A stretch of 50,617 nt of DNA from Lusitaniella coriacea LEGE 07157 (lineage in GTDB: Bacteria > Cyanobacteriota > Cyanobacteriia > Cyanobacteriales > Spirulinaceae): the NCBI RefSeq assembly GCF_015207425.1, contig NZ_JADEWZ010000040.1:1-50617 (forward strand). The letters are read 5' to 3'. The notes beneath the pieces were generated by a model. The model saw only the letters and a program-made list of their open reading frames with translations. It ran no database searches and was not told the origin of the DNA. Made by a program: the position numbers and the translations under genes. This document shows positions 17,127 through 27,493 of this stretch, one piece after another (the first letter of the stretch is position 1; each line of letters starts with the position of its first letter).

Positions 17127-18602
17127 ATGGAGCAGACTTTTCTGCACGGATCGAAATCGATTATTTTTGCAGTTATTGCGGCACTCAGCGCCAATGGCAT
17201 GAATGCAGTCTTAGCCTTCGATCTCCTCAATGTGACTCGCCCCTTTCAGTCTCAGCAAGCCATTGCCCAAAACCTCGACGAACAAACGAACATTCGCGTT
17301 TACGAAATTGCCAGTCCTGCGGTGGTTTCCATCGATACGGCGGATGGGAATGGTAGCGGTAGTATTATTACCTCAGACGGTTTGATTCTCACCAATGCCC
17401 ATGTTGTCGCGGGTCACCGGACGGTTACGGTGGTGTTGGCGGATAAGCGGCGTTTTCAGGCGGATGTGATTGGATTTGGCGATCGCGGACTGGATTTAGC
17501 TGCCCTCCAAATCCGTAATGGGCGTAACTTGCCAACCCTTCGCCTTGCCCCATCAGGAGCGGTACGAGTGGGTCAGCGCGCCTTCGCCATTGGCAATCCT
17601 TTTGGTCGCTTCCAAGGGACGTTTACCACCGGAATCGTCAGCCGAATCGATTCGGAAAAAGGGGTGATTCAAACCGACGCAGCGATTAACCCCGGCAATT
17701 CTGGCGGTCCCTTGCTCAATTCTCAAGGAGAGTTGATTGGGGTCAATACGGCAATTTTTACCCAAGGCGGGAATCCAGGAAACATTGGGATTGGTTTCGC
17801 GATCGCGCTCGATCGCGTTCAACCCTTTCTGACCGCCGCACGACAAGGGCGCGCTGCAAGCACCAGTCAACTGCGACAATCCCCCCTCAATACCGAACAA
17901 CCGCCCCAACCTTTAGCCTTAAACGGCGCGATCGTTCGAGGCGCGCTGACCAGGGAAGACAACGTTTTAAGGACGGATAATAGCTTTTTTGATATTTATA
18001 GCTTTGAGGGAAGACGGGGACACCGCGTTGACCTGCAAATGAATAGTCAAGAAGTGGATTCGTACTTAATTCTGGTCGATCCCAACGGCGAACAAATTGC
18101 CCAGGACGACGATAGCGGCGGCGGAAACAACGCCCGAATTGTGGCAACGCTCCCCAGGGATGGGACTTATTTAGCCATTGCGAATACCTACGAAAGCGGT
18201 CAATCGGGGCGCTATACCCTACAAGCTCGCTTGGGGGGAACCGAATCGCGGCGGCGATCTTCTCAAGGGAATACGCGCGATCGCGATTTTCTGCTTCGAC
18301 AAACTGGAATATTGGGCCCTGGCGCACCCCGATTGCGGGCGGATGGCTCCCTATACCGAGAGTACGTCTTTCAGGGTCGAGCGGGTCAGTCAGTCACGAT
18401 TACCCTCGAAAGTCCGGATTTTGATACCTATTTGATTCTCCTCGATTCCTATAGCCGCAAACTCGCAGAAAATGACGACCTCAGTTCCACCAACAACAAT
18501 TCGCAACTGCAATTCACGCTTCCCCAAACCGGAGTCTATCGCATCATCGTCAATGCCTACGATCGCGGCGGACGAGGACGGTATTTATTAACGATTCGTT
18601 GA
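17127..18602 (+). CDS. HtrA-like trypsin-type serine protease with two PPC domains
   Basis: This is an exported S1C-type protease. The reading frame opens at 17049, but the ATG at 17127 begins immediately before a signal peptide, giving 491 residues. Counted from 17127, the catalytic triad is H92 (LTNAHVV), D123 (RGLDLAAL) and S192 (NPGNSGGPL). HtrA/DegP family members usually follow with PDZ domains. Here the C-terminal half instead carries two bacterial pre-peptidase (PPC) domains, recognisable by FEGRRGHRVDLQMNSQEVDS...YLILVDPNGEQIAQDDDS and QGRAGQSVTITLESPDFDTY. It probably degrades or processes envelope proteins. The PPC domains may mediate binding or be cleaved on maturation (inference). 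Confidence 0.88.
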   Translation: MEQTFLHGSKSIIFAVIAALSANGMNAVLAFDLLNVTRPFQSQQAIAQNLDEQTNIRVYEIASPAVVSIDTADGNGSGSIITSDGLILTNAHVVAGHRTVTVVLADKRRFQADVIGFGDRGLDLAALQIRNGRNLPTLRLAPSGAVRVGQRAFAIGNPFGRFQGTFTTGIVSRIDSEKGVIQTDAAINPGNSGGPLLNSQGELIGVNTAIFTQGGNPGNIGIGFAIALDRVQPFLTAARQGRAASTSQLRQSPLNTEQPPQPLALNGAIVRGALTREDNVLRTDNSFFDIYSFEGRRGHRVDLQMNSQEVDSYLILVDPNGEQIAQDDDSGGGNNARIVATLPRDGTYLAIANTYESGQSGRYTLQARLGGTESRRRSSQGNTRDRDFLLRQTGILGPGAPRLRADGSLYREYVFQGRAGQSVTITLESPDFDTYLILLDSYSRKLAENDDLSSTNNNSQLQFTLPQTGVYRIIVNAYDRGGRGRYLLTIR

Positions 18603-18672
18603 TATGAGAATGGAATGACGGGGTGACGGGGACATGAGTTTGTCACCTTATTTTTACGATTTCATATTACTT

Positions 18673-19125
18673 TTATCGATGTTTTTTACTACTATTAGTA
18701 GATTTGACCCATCTCTGTTTTGAAAATGCGATAAGAGTAAACATGAAAAGTGATAAGAATACAAGCCAACTTACCAAAACCAGTTTAAAATAACTGGAAA
18801 AATCAACAACCTCAGAGTAGTTCCAGGTATTGGGAGCTAGCCATGTAATTAGAAAAAGCAATAACAAAAGACTCGCTATACTAAATTGAATCATTTCAGA
18901 GCGAGTCATTTGCCGTCTTCTAAATAAAGGAAATATTTTTCCACATACGCCACCCCACAACATCCATTGTGTAATTCCTTGCCACGATGCCATAGAGCCA
19001 TATAAAGAACCATCAATTGCTCGAACGCCACGTCGATCGATTAATGTACAATTGAGCATGAATATCATAAAAACAAGAAAGAGAATTGTCCAAATATTCA
19101 CGAAGCGACTGAATCGTAATGCCAT
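18673..19125 (-). CDS. Hypothetical membrane protein, four predicted helices
   Basis: I do not recognise a family. The product is 150 residues from the ATG at 19123-19125; the frame runs 15 bases further to a TTG. Hydrophobic segments lie at about 10-30, 45-62, 82-97 and 115-135, with short charged loops and a basic C-terminus (KQRWVKSTNSSKKHR). The coding sequence is visibly more AT-rich than its neighbours and lacks HIP1 octamers. It lies in the same orientation as the next unknown gene upstream, 98 bases away, and the two may travel together. Confidence 0.6.
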   Translation of the reverse strand: MALRFSRFVNIWTILFLVFMIFMLNCTLIDRRGVRAIDGSLYGSMASWQGITQWMLWGGVCGKIFPLFRRRQMTRSEMIQFSIASLLLLLFLITWLAPNTWNYSEVVDFSSYFKLVLVSWLVFLSLFMFTLIAFSKQRWVKSTNSSKKHR

Positions 19126-19223
19126 GTCATGAATTACCAATATTTACTAACAGCAAGCCTCTTGATTTTTCCTCTTCTTTATCGGCTTAAAATGTCCAGA
19201 TATCTCAAAGTAGAGAATATCTT

Positions 19224-19859
19224 TTAAGAGTAGATACATTCGCATAAATGAAATTCATTATTCCAATGACCCGCTACAAAATCACTTCCCATGACGACTG
19301 AGCTATAATCATCATAGTCATCGCCGAGAACAAAATCCATAAAGTCAACGAGCTTTTGACTCATCAGAAGGACTTTCCAAAATACATTTGAAATCTTCAA
19401 ACGCCATTTAGAAGGAGTAACGGGATAAAATTCGAGTCCGGCTTTAAGGTCTTCCTCAACACAAGCAAAAGGATGAATTGACAAAAGCCTTTTTGATTCA
19501 TCGAGAATGACAGCTAGAAATGGAATGTTTAGGAGTTCATAGCGCCAACATAATCCTCGCGGTGGTTCAAACTGGTAGACACCTGCAATTTTAGCTCGAA
19601 CCCAAATAGCGTCACACTGAATTACAGTTTTAAACCTTGAGTGGGGTTTAGAGAATTTATGGAATTCAGGACAAATATCGGAAAATGAATAACCATTTTT
19701 ACTCATATACTTGCCTAGAGAAAAATTAAACGCGCGATCGCGCTCTGTTTGTTTAATCGCAATCTCATAAAAAGCTGGAACTATAACAATATTATCGATA
19801 CAGGTTGATTTCCCAACAACTTCATAAAGTGCGATCTCTTCGAGAGTTATGCCATACAT
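19224..19859 (-). CDS. Hypothetical protein
   Basis: The 211-residue protein has no family I can name. It appears soluble, with several Cys, Trp and aromatic residues, a central segment PPRGLCWRYELLNIPFLAVI and an acidic patch VLGDDYDDYSS near the C-terminus. Start is the ATG at 19857-19859. Base composition is AT-rich relative to flanking genes, and only one HIP1-like site is seen in it. Together with the neighbouring small membrane protein it looks like accessory DNA between conserved housekeeping genes. Confidence 0.6.
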   Translation of the reverse strand: MYGITLEEIALYEVVGKSTCIDNIVIVPAFYEIAIKQTERDRAFNFSLGKYMSKNGYSFSDICPEFHKFSKPHSRFKTVIQCDAIWVRAKIAGVYQFEPPRGLCWRYELLNIPFLAVILDESKRLLSIHPFACVEEDLKAGLEFYPVTPSKWRLKISNVFWKVLLMSQKLVDFMDFVLGDDYDDYSSVVMGSDFVAGHWNNEFHLCECIYS

Positions 19860-20088
19860 AGGCTATTGTGTTGCAAGCACTCAGCTTTGAGTTGGATAAG
19901 GCAAAGAAGGTTCGTCATTCCCTAAGCGCGATCGGCTCATAGCACAACACATTAGGGTTTGTGGCTTCCTCCAACTAGGAAATTCTGCCAGATTTTGCAA
20001 GGGCTTGCAGGTTTTCTTGCAATTTCTTATCCCTTTTTTGAGGCTGAAACTATTGATTGAGTTGGCTTTTTCTTGTTTTTCAGGATGA

Positions 20089-21492
20089 CTAATTAATTAG
20101 TTCCTCTAAAGCAACTTGAAGATCCTGGGTGAGGTCTGCAACCGCTTGTCTCGCTTGGCGACGACTGGTTTGATAGGTAGGGGCGCGATCGCGCACAGAA
20201 ATCGGTTCCCCGACGGTCATTTGCGCCCAACGCCACCCCAAACGCGGACGGCGCGGTGGTTTCCTCCCTTTAATACGAGAAACGAAGTCAAACAGAATTA
20301 ATGCGGTTTCAGCAAAGCGTTCGGCGGTGGGTTTTTCCAATACATAACGTTCGGTGACGGCGACAAAACTTTCCGCGAGGCGCATATGTCGCATTCGCAA
20401 ATCGGCTTCTTCTGCTTCCCAGTCCGCTAAACCCCGTTCTAAGGGAGATAAGGCATTTAAATCGGGGATATCTTCGCGATAGATGCGGTGCCAACTGGCT
20501 TCTTCTAGACGGCGCGCGCGATCGATCGCGCTTCCTTTGCCTTTTATATTGAAATAGCGTTCTGCAACGCTTAAGGCAACATCTAAAAGGGTTTGCAATC
20601 GCTGGATAATTGCTTTGTTGGGGTCGGCACTGTCTACCGTTGAAAAAGAGATATGGTAAACGCGGGTGTAAAACTGTTCCATTTGAGAAAGGAGATGTTC
20701 TCCCAGGCGCAGGAGGCGAGGATACAACGCTTTTGCATAGTCGCTGCTTTCACCTTTTTCGAGGCGCTGCACGGGTAAGCCGCAATCGGCTTCGAGTTGA
20801 GAGAATAACTTGTCTAATTTTTTCCAAGGGGGATTGACATAGCGATAGCGAATGCCAATGGGAACAATATAAACTTCCTCCGCGCGATCGCGCTTTTCCA
20901 AGTCTTCCACGCACCAAAACCCTAACTGTGCGACTCCCGGTTCGAGGGGACTGACAATCTCGCTATGACCGTTTGTTGCTCCTTCTGGTGCAACGGCGAG
21001 GGGCAATTGACCGTTGGCAAAAACATCTCGCGCGGCGCGAACCCCCAACCAGTCAAGCTTTTTACCGCGATGAATCGGCGTACCCCCAAGGCGAGAAAAG
21101 TACCATCCCAACCAATTCCCCGCCCACAACAGCATTCCCCGTTCGTAGATAAAATGGCTGTGAATGGGATATTTTAGGTCAACACCTTTTTGGCGAGCAA
21201 CCTTGGGAACCGCACGAGAGAGTAGGTGGCACATACAGAGGGGATCGTCCACCTCAGAATGGCGAAACGCGATCGCGAACCGAATTTTTCCCGCCTGAAA
21301 TTGACGATAAAGTTCCACCAACCCCTCGACATTTTCGGTTTCAATCCGCGCAATTCCCACAGGTAACCAACGCCGCAAGCGAAATCGCAGTAAAATGGGC
21401 AACGATCGCGCGGTCAAATCGAGAACCAAAGGATTAAACCGTTGAGGAATAAAATTGAGGGGAGGGCAAGCGCGTTGGGGTTTATCGGTCAA
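20089..21492 (-). CDS. PlsC-type 1-acyl-glycerol-3-phosphate acyltransferase family protein
   Basis: The 467-residue protein carries the LPLAT/PlsC signature: the catalytic Hx4D (H78-D83, in AFRHSEVDD), GGTPIHRGKK and PEGATNGHSE. It would transfer an acyl chain to a lysophospholipid or a related acceptor at the membrane. The protein is about twice as long as a minimal PlsC; the extra C-terminal 250 residues are helical and charged, as in the longer cyanobacterial relatives. The start is a TTG with GGAG seven bases upstream on the minus strand, and no in-frame ATG is near. It is divergent from chorismate lyase. Confidence 0.8.
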   Translation of the reverse strand: MTDKPQRACPPLNFIPQRFNPLVLDLTARSLPILLRFRLRRWLPVGIARIETENVEGLVELYRQFQAGKIRFAIAFRHSEVDDPLCMCHLLSRAVPKVARQKGVDLKYPIHSHFIYERGMLLWAGNWLGWYFSRLGGTPIHRGKKLDWLGVRAARDVFANGQLPLAVAPEGATNGHSEIVSPLEPGVAQLGFWCVEDLEKRDRAEEVYIVPIGIRYRYVNPPWKKLDKLFSQLEADCGLPVQRLEKGESSDYAKALYPRLLRLGEHLLSQMEQFYTRVYHISFSTVDSADPNKAIIQRLQTLLDVALSVAERYFNIKGKGSAIDRARRLEEASWHRIYREDIPDLNALSPLERGLADWEAEEADLRMRHMRLAESFVAVTERYVLEKPTAERFAETALILFDFVSRIKGRKPPRRPRLGWRWAQMTVGEPISVRDRAPTYQTSRRQARQAVADLTQDLQVALEELIN

Positions 21493-21597
21493 AGCAGTTC
21501 TCCAGCAGGTCTTAGCATTTCAGATTATTGCATTTGTGACCTGGAACGCTATGATGAAAACAGTGATTAAGTTTTGTAAAGCCACTTTCTTGTAATT

Positions 21598-22188
21598 TTG
21601 GAACCCACCAACAGCCTGACCCTGAACACAACTTGGCACGCGATCGATCCCATTTGGGAAGGCGGTGAAGCGACCGTACAGGCAGGACTTCCCCACACTC
21701 AACTTGCCCCCGCTTGGCAGATATTATTATTGGGAGACGGTTCTCCCACTCGTCACCTCAAACTCCTCACAGGCGAAAAGACAGAAGTTGATGTCATCGA
21801 TATGTCCCTGATTGGCATGGCAGATGACGGCGCGCCGCAACGAATTCAAGCAGTTCCCGCACCTCGGTTAAGGCGACAAGTTTGGTTGCGTACCGCTTCG
21901 GGTCAAAGACTGGCATACGCCGTCTCCTGGTGGGATGCGTCCCGCGTGGACGAATACTTACAGAATCGATCCTTACCCATTTGGGATAACCTCGCGAGTT
22001 TGCACTCGGAATTATACCGGGATATTCAAGGCATTCATTACGGTCATTGTCCTGCCTTAGAAGAAGCCTTCAAAGAGCAAGGACCCTTCTGGGGTCGCCA
22101 TTACTTGTTTTGGCATAGCGGACAGCCGCTAACCCTCATTTACGAAGTTTTTTCGCCTTATTTGTGTAAATATTTGGGGAAAACGTAA
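21598..22188 (+). CDS. Chorismate lyase (Ycf21/DUF98 family)
   Basis: The 196-residue protein belongs to the cyanobacterial/plastid Ycf21 family of chorismate-pyruvate lyases. These produce 4-hydroxybenzoate, the ring precursor of plastoquinone in cyanobacteria. Recognisable blocks are DGSPTRHLKLLTG, LRRQVWLRTASGQRLAYAVSWW and FWGRHYLFWHSGQPLTLIYEVFSP, with a conserved terminal acidic residue. The start is the TTG at 21598; no ATG lies in the right place. The gene is single and divergent from the acyltransferase gene. Confidence 0.85.
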   Translation: MEPTNSLTLNTTWHAIDPIWEGGEATVQAGLPHTQLAPAWQILLLGDGSPTRHLKLLTGEKTEVDVIDMSLIGMADDGAPQRIQAVPAPRLRRQVWLRTASGQRLAYAVSWWDASRVDEYLQNRSLPIWDNLASLHSELYRDIQGIHYGHCPALEEAFKEQGPFWGRHYLFWHSGQPLTLIYEVFSPYLCKYLGKT

Positions 22189-22272
22189 TTAAAAACTGAG
22201 CGTGATCGTGCGTTTCAGTCCCTATTTTTTCATTGATTTACAGTCAATTGGTTTGTCGCTTTATCAAAAATA

Positions 22273-22740
22273 ATGGTTTCAAAAGATGAATTAGCATCTT
22301 GGTTGAATTCGATTGAATGGAGATCGAAAGATAAAATTACGAATGAAGCAATTATTTTGATACAAGATCATATTAAAAAGATACGCTTGGTTTTAGATTA
22401 CGTTATGAGATTGCAACAGATAGATAATGTCATTGAGGCTCATGGATTCATCCAATCCGCAGGGCATAATACAATAGAAGGAGGGCAACTTATTGAAGCA
22501 CTTTTCTCAGAGGTCAGCTTTGAAAATGCAGAAGTTCATACAGGCTTAATAGCTACGATTGCAGCTTGCTACTGCTGGCATCTCGACCCCAATCTCAAAG
22601 AGATAAATAACCCTTGGATTCCAGTAATGGATCTACTGGGAATGGGTTATACAGTAACACCTAAAGACAATCCCGATACTCAAGAAGTTTCTTTGGCAGT
22701 AGGTTATAAAAATAAAGAATCACTATTTTGGATTATGTAA
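22273..22740 (+). CDS. Hypothetical protein
   Basis: The 155-residue product does not match a family I can name. It appears soluble and mostly helical at the N-terminus, followed by a hydrophobic helix around TGLIATIAACYCWHLDP. The base composition is AT-rich and no HIP1 octamer is seen. The gene stands 84 bases behind chorismate lyase and directly before a block of palindromic repeats, both signs of an accessory gene. Size and isolation resemble immunity-type or effector-associated proteins, but there is no direct evidence. Confidence 0.55.
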   Translation: MVSKDELASWLNSIEWRSKDKITNEAIILIQDHIKKIRLVLDYVMRLQQIDNVIEAHGFIQSAGHNTIEGGQLIEALFSEVSFENAEVHTGLIATIAACYCWHLDPNLKEINNPWIPVMDLLGMGYTVTPKDNPDTQEVSLAVGYKNKESLFWIM

Positions 22741-23233
22741 ATTTGAACTGAGTACAGGACAAAAGTTATGGTGAGTCGCATAGGTAGGTTGGGTAGAATG
22801 AAATGAAACCCAACATTCGCAAGACTTGTACCTGAGTTTGTTGGGTTTCGCTCGCGCTCAACGCCAACCTACGAAAAAATAGAGTTTTTATCTTGCTTTC
22901 CATTTTTTGTCCTGTACAAAGAAATTTGAAACATATTCATAAGACTAGATTACTCAGTTTATTAAGCGGCGCTCGTGAGTCCATTTCAATAAAATTTAGA
23001 ACGAGTAGGTTGGGGAGCCACTACTTTGCGGGAGGTCCCCCGTTGTAGCAAGTGGCATTTGAATGCAATGAAACCCAACAGAGGTAAGACTTATAACCCT
23101 TTTGTTGGGTTTCGCTCTCGCTCAACACCAACCTACGGAAATACTTCATTGCTCAGGCATTTCATTTTTTGTCCTGTACTGAGGGCGCAATCAGATAAAG
23201 TGCTAGTCTGTGGTGAGAATCTTCGCGAACTGA
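22741..23233. repeat. Two tandem GTAGGTTGGG palindromic repeat units with shared outer inverted repeats
   Basis: Two large imperfect palindromes lie at 22784-22872 and 23005-23136. Each opens with GTAGGTTGGG, closes with CCAACCTAC, and has an inner pair GAAACCCAACA and TGTTGGGTTTCG. The block is bordered by GTACAGGACAAAA (22752-22764) and its inverse TTTTGTCCTGTAC (23167-23179). An extra inverse copy lies between the two palindromes (22905-22917). TGA flanks both outer borders. It looks like two nested or tandem mobile non-coding elements. A 149-codon plus-strand frame across it (23026-23475) is not a gene. Confidence 0.7.
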
Positions 23234-26200
23234 ATGATGTCGATTCAACTTCTGAAGCGTTTGGCACTCAAAGTTTTACCCAACGTTCCGCTACAAGCGT
23301 TGCTAATTATTCCGTTTGCCGTTCAAATTGCGGTGGTGGTGGGACTGACGGGGTATTTGTCCTATCGCAACGGACAACAGGCAGTGAAGGATGTTGCCAA
23401 TCAATTGAGTCAAGAAATTGCCGAGCATTTGGAGGATCGCCTCTATGCTTATTTACAAACGCCTCAACTGATTAATGCACTCAATGCTAACGCGATCGCG
23501 CTCGGTCAACTCAACTTTAATGATTATCCCCTCCTAGAGCGTCATTTTTGGCAGCAAACGCAACTGTTTGAAACCGCGAGCCTAATTTATGCTGGCAACG
23601 AGCAGGGGGATTTTGTTGGGGTCGAACGTCAACCGGATGGGACGATTATTTTCAAACGCACCAACCCTCCCGGAAGCAGACGGCGCTTGCTTTACACTCT
23701 TGAGGATGAGGGCAATCGGGGACAACAGTTGCCTGTGGATTTCTACAATTCTCAAACGCGCCCGTGGTATGGCACCACAATAAAGAATAAGGAGGCACGG
23801 TGGAGTCCGATCTATTTATGGGCAAACGCGGATGAGTTGGGAATTACCGCCGTTCGCGCGATTGAAACTCAAAACGAGCAATGGGTGTTGGGGGTGGACT
23901 TGCGCCTCACGGATATCAGCCGGTTCCTGCGAACGCTGGAAATGGGGGAATCGGGGAAAGCGTTCATTTTGGAGGAGTCGGGGAAACTCGTCGCGACTTC
24001 TAGCGAGGGGAAACCGTTTAGAATCGGTCAAAACCAAGCCATCGAACGCATTCAGGGAACCGAAAGTCGGGAGCCGTTGATTCGTGCTGCATCGAAAACA
24101 TTAATTGACACGGCTTCTCTGAAGGGGGAGACTCAAATTCCCATCGATTTTGAGTTTCAGGGGGAACGGCAATTTCTTCAAGTTTATCCTCTTAGAGATG
24201 AATTAGGATTGGACTGGTCGATCGCGGTTGTGGTTCCAGAATCCGATTTTACGGCAAAAATCCGCGAAAATAACCGCACGACGCTACTGTTATGTTTGGG
24301 CGCGTTGGGACTCGCGATCGCGCTCGGAATTGTCACCAGTCGCTGGATTAGCCGCCCCATTTTGCGTTTGAGTCGCGCCGCAGAAGCGCTATCTAAGGGC
24401 AAATGGCAACAAACCGTTGCTCTCGATATGACTCGTCGCGATGAATTGGGAGTTTTGGCGCGCGCTTTTAATGGGATGAGCGAACAGTTGCGCCAGTCTT
24501 ACGAAAACCTCGAACGGAAAGTTTCAGAACGCACCCACGCCTTACAGCAGGAAATTCAAGAACGAATTGCGGTAGAAACTGCACTGCGGGAATCGGAAGA
24601 GAAGTTTGCGACGACGTTTCGTTGTTTGCCTCACTCCCTCGCGATTACGCGCTTTCAGGATGGGGTTTATTTGGAGGTGAATGAAAACTTTCTCGAAGCC
24701 ACGGGGTACCCCAAGGAGGATATTTTAGGTCGTCGGGTGGGGGAAATACAGTTTTGGCGCGATCGCCAAGATCGCCATCGTATTGCGCGAACTCTTCGCA
24801 AGGCGGGGGTTATTTATAACTATGAGTTTCAATTTTGTACCCAATCTGGGGAGGTAAGAACCGCACTTCTCTCTTCAGAGATGATTCAAATTGGCGGCGA
24901 GGAATGCCTGATTTCCGTGGTGAACGATATTACCGAACGCAAAGGTTTAGAAGAGGCGTTACTACGATCGCGCCAATTTCTGGACAAGATTGTAGAAAAC
25001 ATTCCCCTGGCGGTTTTTGCCAAGGATACTAATAACGAGTTGCGCAACGTGTTGTGGAATCGCGCCAGCGAGGAGATTTTTGGCATTCCAAAGAATGAGG
25101 CAATTGGGAGTAATGTTTACGATCTTCACCCTCGCCATCAGGCAGATTTTTTCCACACTCAAGATTTAAGCGCGATCGCGCAAACTCTTGAAACCCCCGA
25201 AGAACTCTTCGACACGCCAAACCGAGGCACGATCCTCTTAAAAACCCTAAAACTTCCCCTGCGCGATCCCCAAGGCAATACCACGCACCTGTTGTGTATT
25301 TCCGAAGATATCACCGAGCGAAAACGGGCAGAAGCAGCACTGCAAAAGCAATTCGAGCGAGAATTATTACTCAAACATATCACTGAAGAAATTCGCTCTA
25401 GTTTGGAGATCGAAACCATTTTCCAAACGACTGTCAACCAAATCGGACAAGCTTTTGGGGTCAATCGCTGCTTGATTCATACTTATATTACTCAACCCGC
25501 ACCGAAAATGCCTTGCGTGGCGGAATATTTTGAAATCGCCTGTTCCTCCCAGTCCTGGAAGGAAATTCAAGTTCAGGGAAATGCTTACGCACAATTGCTT
25601 TTAGCTCAGGATAAGGCGATCGCGTCCGATGATATAGATACCGATCCGCTTTTGGCACGCGATCGCGAATTTTGTCACCAGTTGGGAATCAAATCCTTAC
25701 TCGCCATTCGCACTTCCTATCAAGGGAAACCCAATGGGATTATTAGCGCCATTCAATGCGATCGCGTCCGGAATTGGAGTGAAGATGAAATTGAACTCCT
25801 TGAAGCCGTCGCCGCACAGGTGGGGATCGCGATCGCGCAAGGACAACTTCTCGAACAAGAAAAGCAAAGTAGCGCCGAACTCGCACGACAAAATACCGCT
25901 CTCGCACAAGCCAAACAAGCCGCAGATGTGGCAAATCGCGCGAAAAGCGAATTTCTCGCCAATATGAGCCACGAATTGCGCACGCCCCTCAATGCTATTC
26001 TCGGTTTCAGTCAATTAATGGCAAAAAATCCAAATTTTGCATCGGGAGCTAAGGAATTAGGCATTATTAATCGCAGTGGCGAACATTTGCTCAATTTAAT
26101 TAACGATATTCTCGAAATGTCGAAAATCGAGGCGGGAAAAATAACCTACGACGAAACTGCCTTCGACCTCCATCACCTCCTCAACACCGCGATCGAACTT

Positions 26201-27364
26201 TTCCAACTCAAAGCCAAATCAAAAGGGTTACAGCTCATTCTAGAGCGCGATCGCGCAGTTCCCCAATTCGTCCGCACCGATGAAAATAAACTGCGTCAGG
26301 TCTTAATTAATTTACTCGGCAATGGGATTAAATTCACCCAAACCGGAGGCGTGACGTTACAGTTATCAGTTATCAGTCAACAGTCATCAGTCAGCAAAGA
26401 ACCTGGAGAACCAGAGAATTCTGCTGTAATCCTACACTTTGCAGTAGAAGATACGGGGGTGGGGATTGCAACCGAAGAACTCGAACGCTTATTCGATCCT
26501 TTCGTGCAAACGGAAAGCGGGCGCAAATCCCAACAAGGGACGGGGTTAGGACTCTCCATTAGCCGCAAATTCGTTCAACTGATGGGGGGCGAACTTGCCG
26601 CGCGATCTAAACTGGGAGAAGGCAGTGCCTTTGAATTTGAAATTCCCGTCGCGATCGCGCGAAAAGCAGAAATCCCCCCCCAAACCCAGACTCAGCGCGT
26701 GCGATGCCTCGCTCCCAACCAACCCCAGTATCGCGTGTTAGTTGTAGAAGATATCGTAGAAAATCGCCTCCTCCTTTCTCAAATCCTCCAATCCGTTGGT
26801 TTTGAAGTCATTGAAGCAAAAAATGGTTTAGACGCGATCGCGCAATGGCAAACCCACTCCCCACACCTCATCTGGATGGATCTGCGAATGCCCGTTCTCA
26901 ACGGGATTAAAGCCACCCAAAGAATTCGAGAACGAGAACGCCAAAACTCCACCCCCCCCACCAAAATCATCGCCATCACCGCCAGCGCAATGGAAGAGGA
27001 ACGCGCCGCACTCCTCGCCGCCGGATGCGATGACTTCGTTCGCAAACCCGTCAAGGAATCCCTAATCTTAGAGAAAATGAAACAGCACTTAAACCTTCGC
27101 TATCTCTACGATTCAGAACCTTCCCCCGAAAAAACAAAGCCGGCAAACTCTTCCCTCAATCCCGCTTCTTTTAAAATCATGCCTGCCCAATGGGTTGCTC
27201 GACTCCATCAAGCTGCCGTTAGCGGAGATGATATGCTTGCCCTGCAACTCCTGCAAGAAATTCCCGAAGATCGCGCAGACTTTGCCCGCACTCTCACCGA
27301 ACTGATCGAGAACTTCCGTCTGGATCGAATCGGCGACTTAACCGCAGAGATCGTTCCCAGGTAA
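23234..27364 (+). CDS. Membrane hybrid sensor histidine kinase (Cache-HAMP-PAS-PAS-GAF-HisKA-HATPase-REC)
   Basis: This 1376-residue kinase senses an extracellular signal and passes it by phosphorelay. A first membrane helix (about 20-42) leads into a periplasmic Cache-type domain (45-345). A second helix (about 350-372) follows, then HAMP (370-425), a short coiled coil, PAS domains near 455-570 and 580-700 and a GAF domain (about 715-860). The kinase core has phospho-acceptor H913 ([10 protein letters not shown]), N-box [11 protein letters not shown] and G-box GTGLGLSIS. The receiver domain has D1216 in WMDLRMP. A repeat-derived segment (about 1043-1055) interrupts the ATPase domain. A second kinase gene follows 129 bases downstream and may act in the same pathway. 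Confidence 0.92.
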   Translation: MMSIQLLKRLALKVLPNVPLQALLIIPFAVQIAVVVGLTGYLSYRNGQQAVKDVANQLSQEIAEHLEDRLYAYLQTPQLINALNANAIALGQLNFNDYPLLERHFWQQTQLFETASLIYAGNEQGDFVGVERQPDGTIIFKRTNPPGSRRRLLYTLEDEGNRGQQLPVDFYNSQTRPWYGTTIKNKEARWSPIYLWANADELGITAVRAIETQNEQWVLGVDLRLTDISRFLRTLEMGESGKAFILEESGKLVATSSEGKPFRIGQNQAIERIQGTESREPLIRAASKTLIDTASLKGETQIPIDFEFQGERQFLQVYPLRDELGLDWSIAVVVPESDFTAKIRENNRTTLLLCLGALGLAIALGIVTSRWISRPILRLSRAAEALSKGKWQQTVALDMTRRDELGVLARAFNGMSEQLRQSYENLERKVSERTHALQQEIQERIAVETALRESEEKFATTFRCLPHSLAITRFQDGVYLEVNENFLEATGYPKEDILGRRVGEIQFWRDRQDRHRIARTLRKAGVIYNYEFQFCTQSGEVRTALLSSEMIQIGGEECLISVVNDITERKGLEEALLRSRQFLDKIVENIPLAVFAKDTNNELRNVLWNRASEEIFGIPKNEAIGSNVYDLHPRHQADFFHTQDLSAIAQTLETPEELFDTPNRGTILLKTLKLPLRDPQGNTTHLLCISEDITERKRAEAALQKQFERELLLKHITEEIRSSLEIETIFQTTVNQIGQAFGVNRCLIHTYITQPAPKMPCVAEYFEIACSSQSWKEIQVQGNAYAQLLLAQDKAIASDDIDTDPLLARDREFCHQLGIKSLLAIRTSYQGKPNGIISAIQCDRVRNWSEDEIELLEAVAAQVGIAIAQGQLLEQEKQSSAELARQNTALAQAKQAADVANRAKSEFLANMSHELRTPLNAILGFSQLMAKNPNFASGAKELGIINRSGEHLLNLINDILEMSKIEAGKITYDETAFDLHHLLNTAIELFQLKAKSKGLQLILERDRAVPQFVRTDENKLRQVLINLLGNGIKFTQTGGVTLQLSVISQQSSVSKEPGEPENSAVILHFAVEDTGVGIATEELERLFDPFVQTESGRKSQQGTGLGLSISRKFVQLMGGELAARSKLGEGSAFEFEIPVAIARKAEIPPQTQTQRVRCLAPNQPQYRVLVVEDIVENRLLLSQILQSVGFEVIEAKNGLDAIAQWQTHSPHLIWMDLRMPVLNGIKATQRIRERERQNSTPPTKIIAITASAMEEERAALLAAGCDDFVRKPVKESLILEKMKQHLNLRYLYDSEPSPEKTKPANSSLNPASFKIMPAQWVARLHQAAVSGDDMLALQLLQEIPEDRADFARTLTELIENFRLDRIGDLTAEIVPR
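26360..26394. repeat. GTTATCAG-type dispersed repeat within kinase ATPase domain
   Basis: GTTATCAGTTATCAG at 26362-26376 is the exact reverse complement of CTGATAACTGATAAC at 47485-47499, an intergenic copy. In the kinase it is translated in frame as [10 protein letters not shown] between the N-box and the next conserved block, in a surface-loop position of the HATPase domain. Confidence 0.65.
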
Positions 27365-27493
27365 AATTAAACTTTCAACCCGAAATCGCGAAATAATGCG
27401 ACAGATATTTCACCCCATCTCCTGTCTCCCGATTCCCTCGTCAACCCTGTGTAGTAAACATTGAGCTATTTCCTATAACCCCTCGCGTTAGCC

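Noticed and set aside
23026-23475. 149-codon frame starting in the palindromic repeats and running into the histidine kinase gene
   Set aside because: Half of it translates the repeat and half is out of frame with the kinase, whose start at 23234 is clear.
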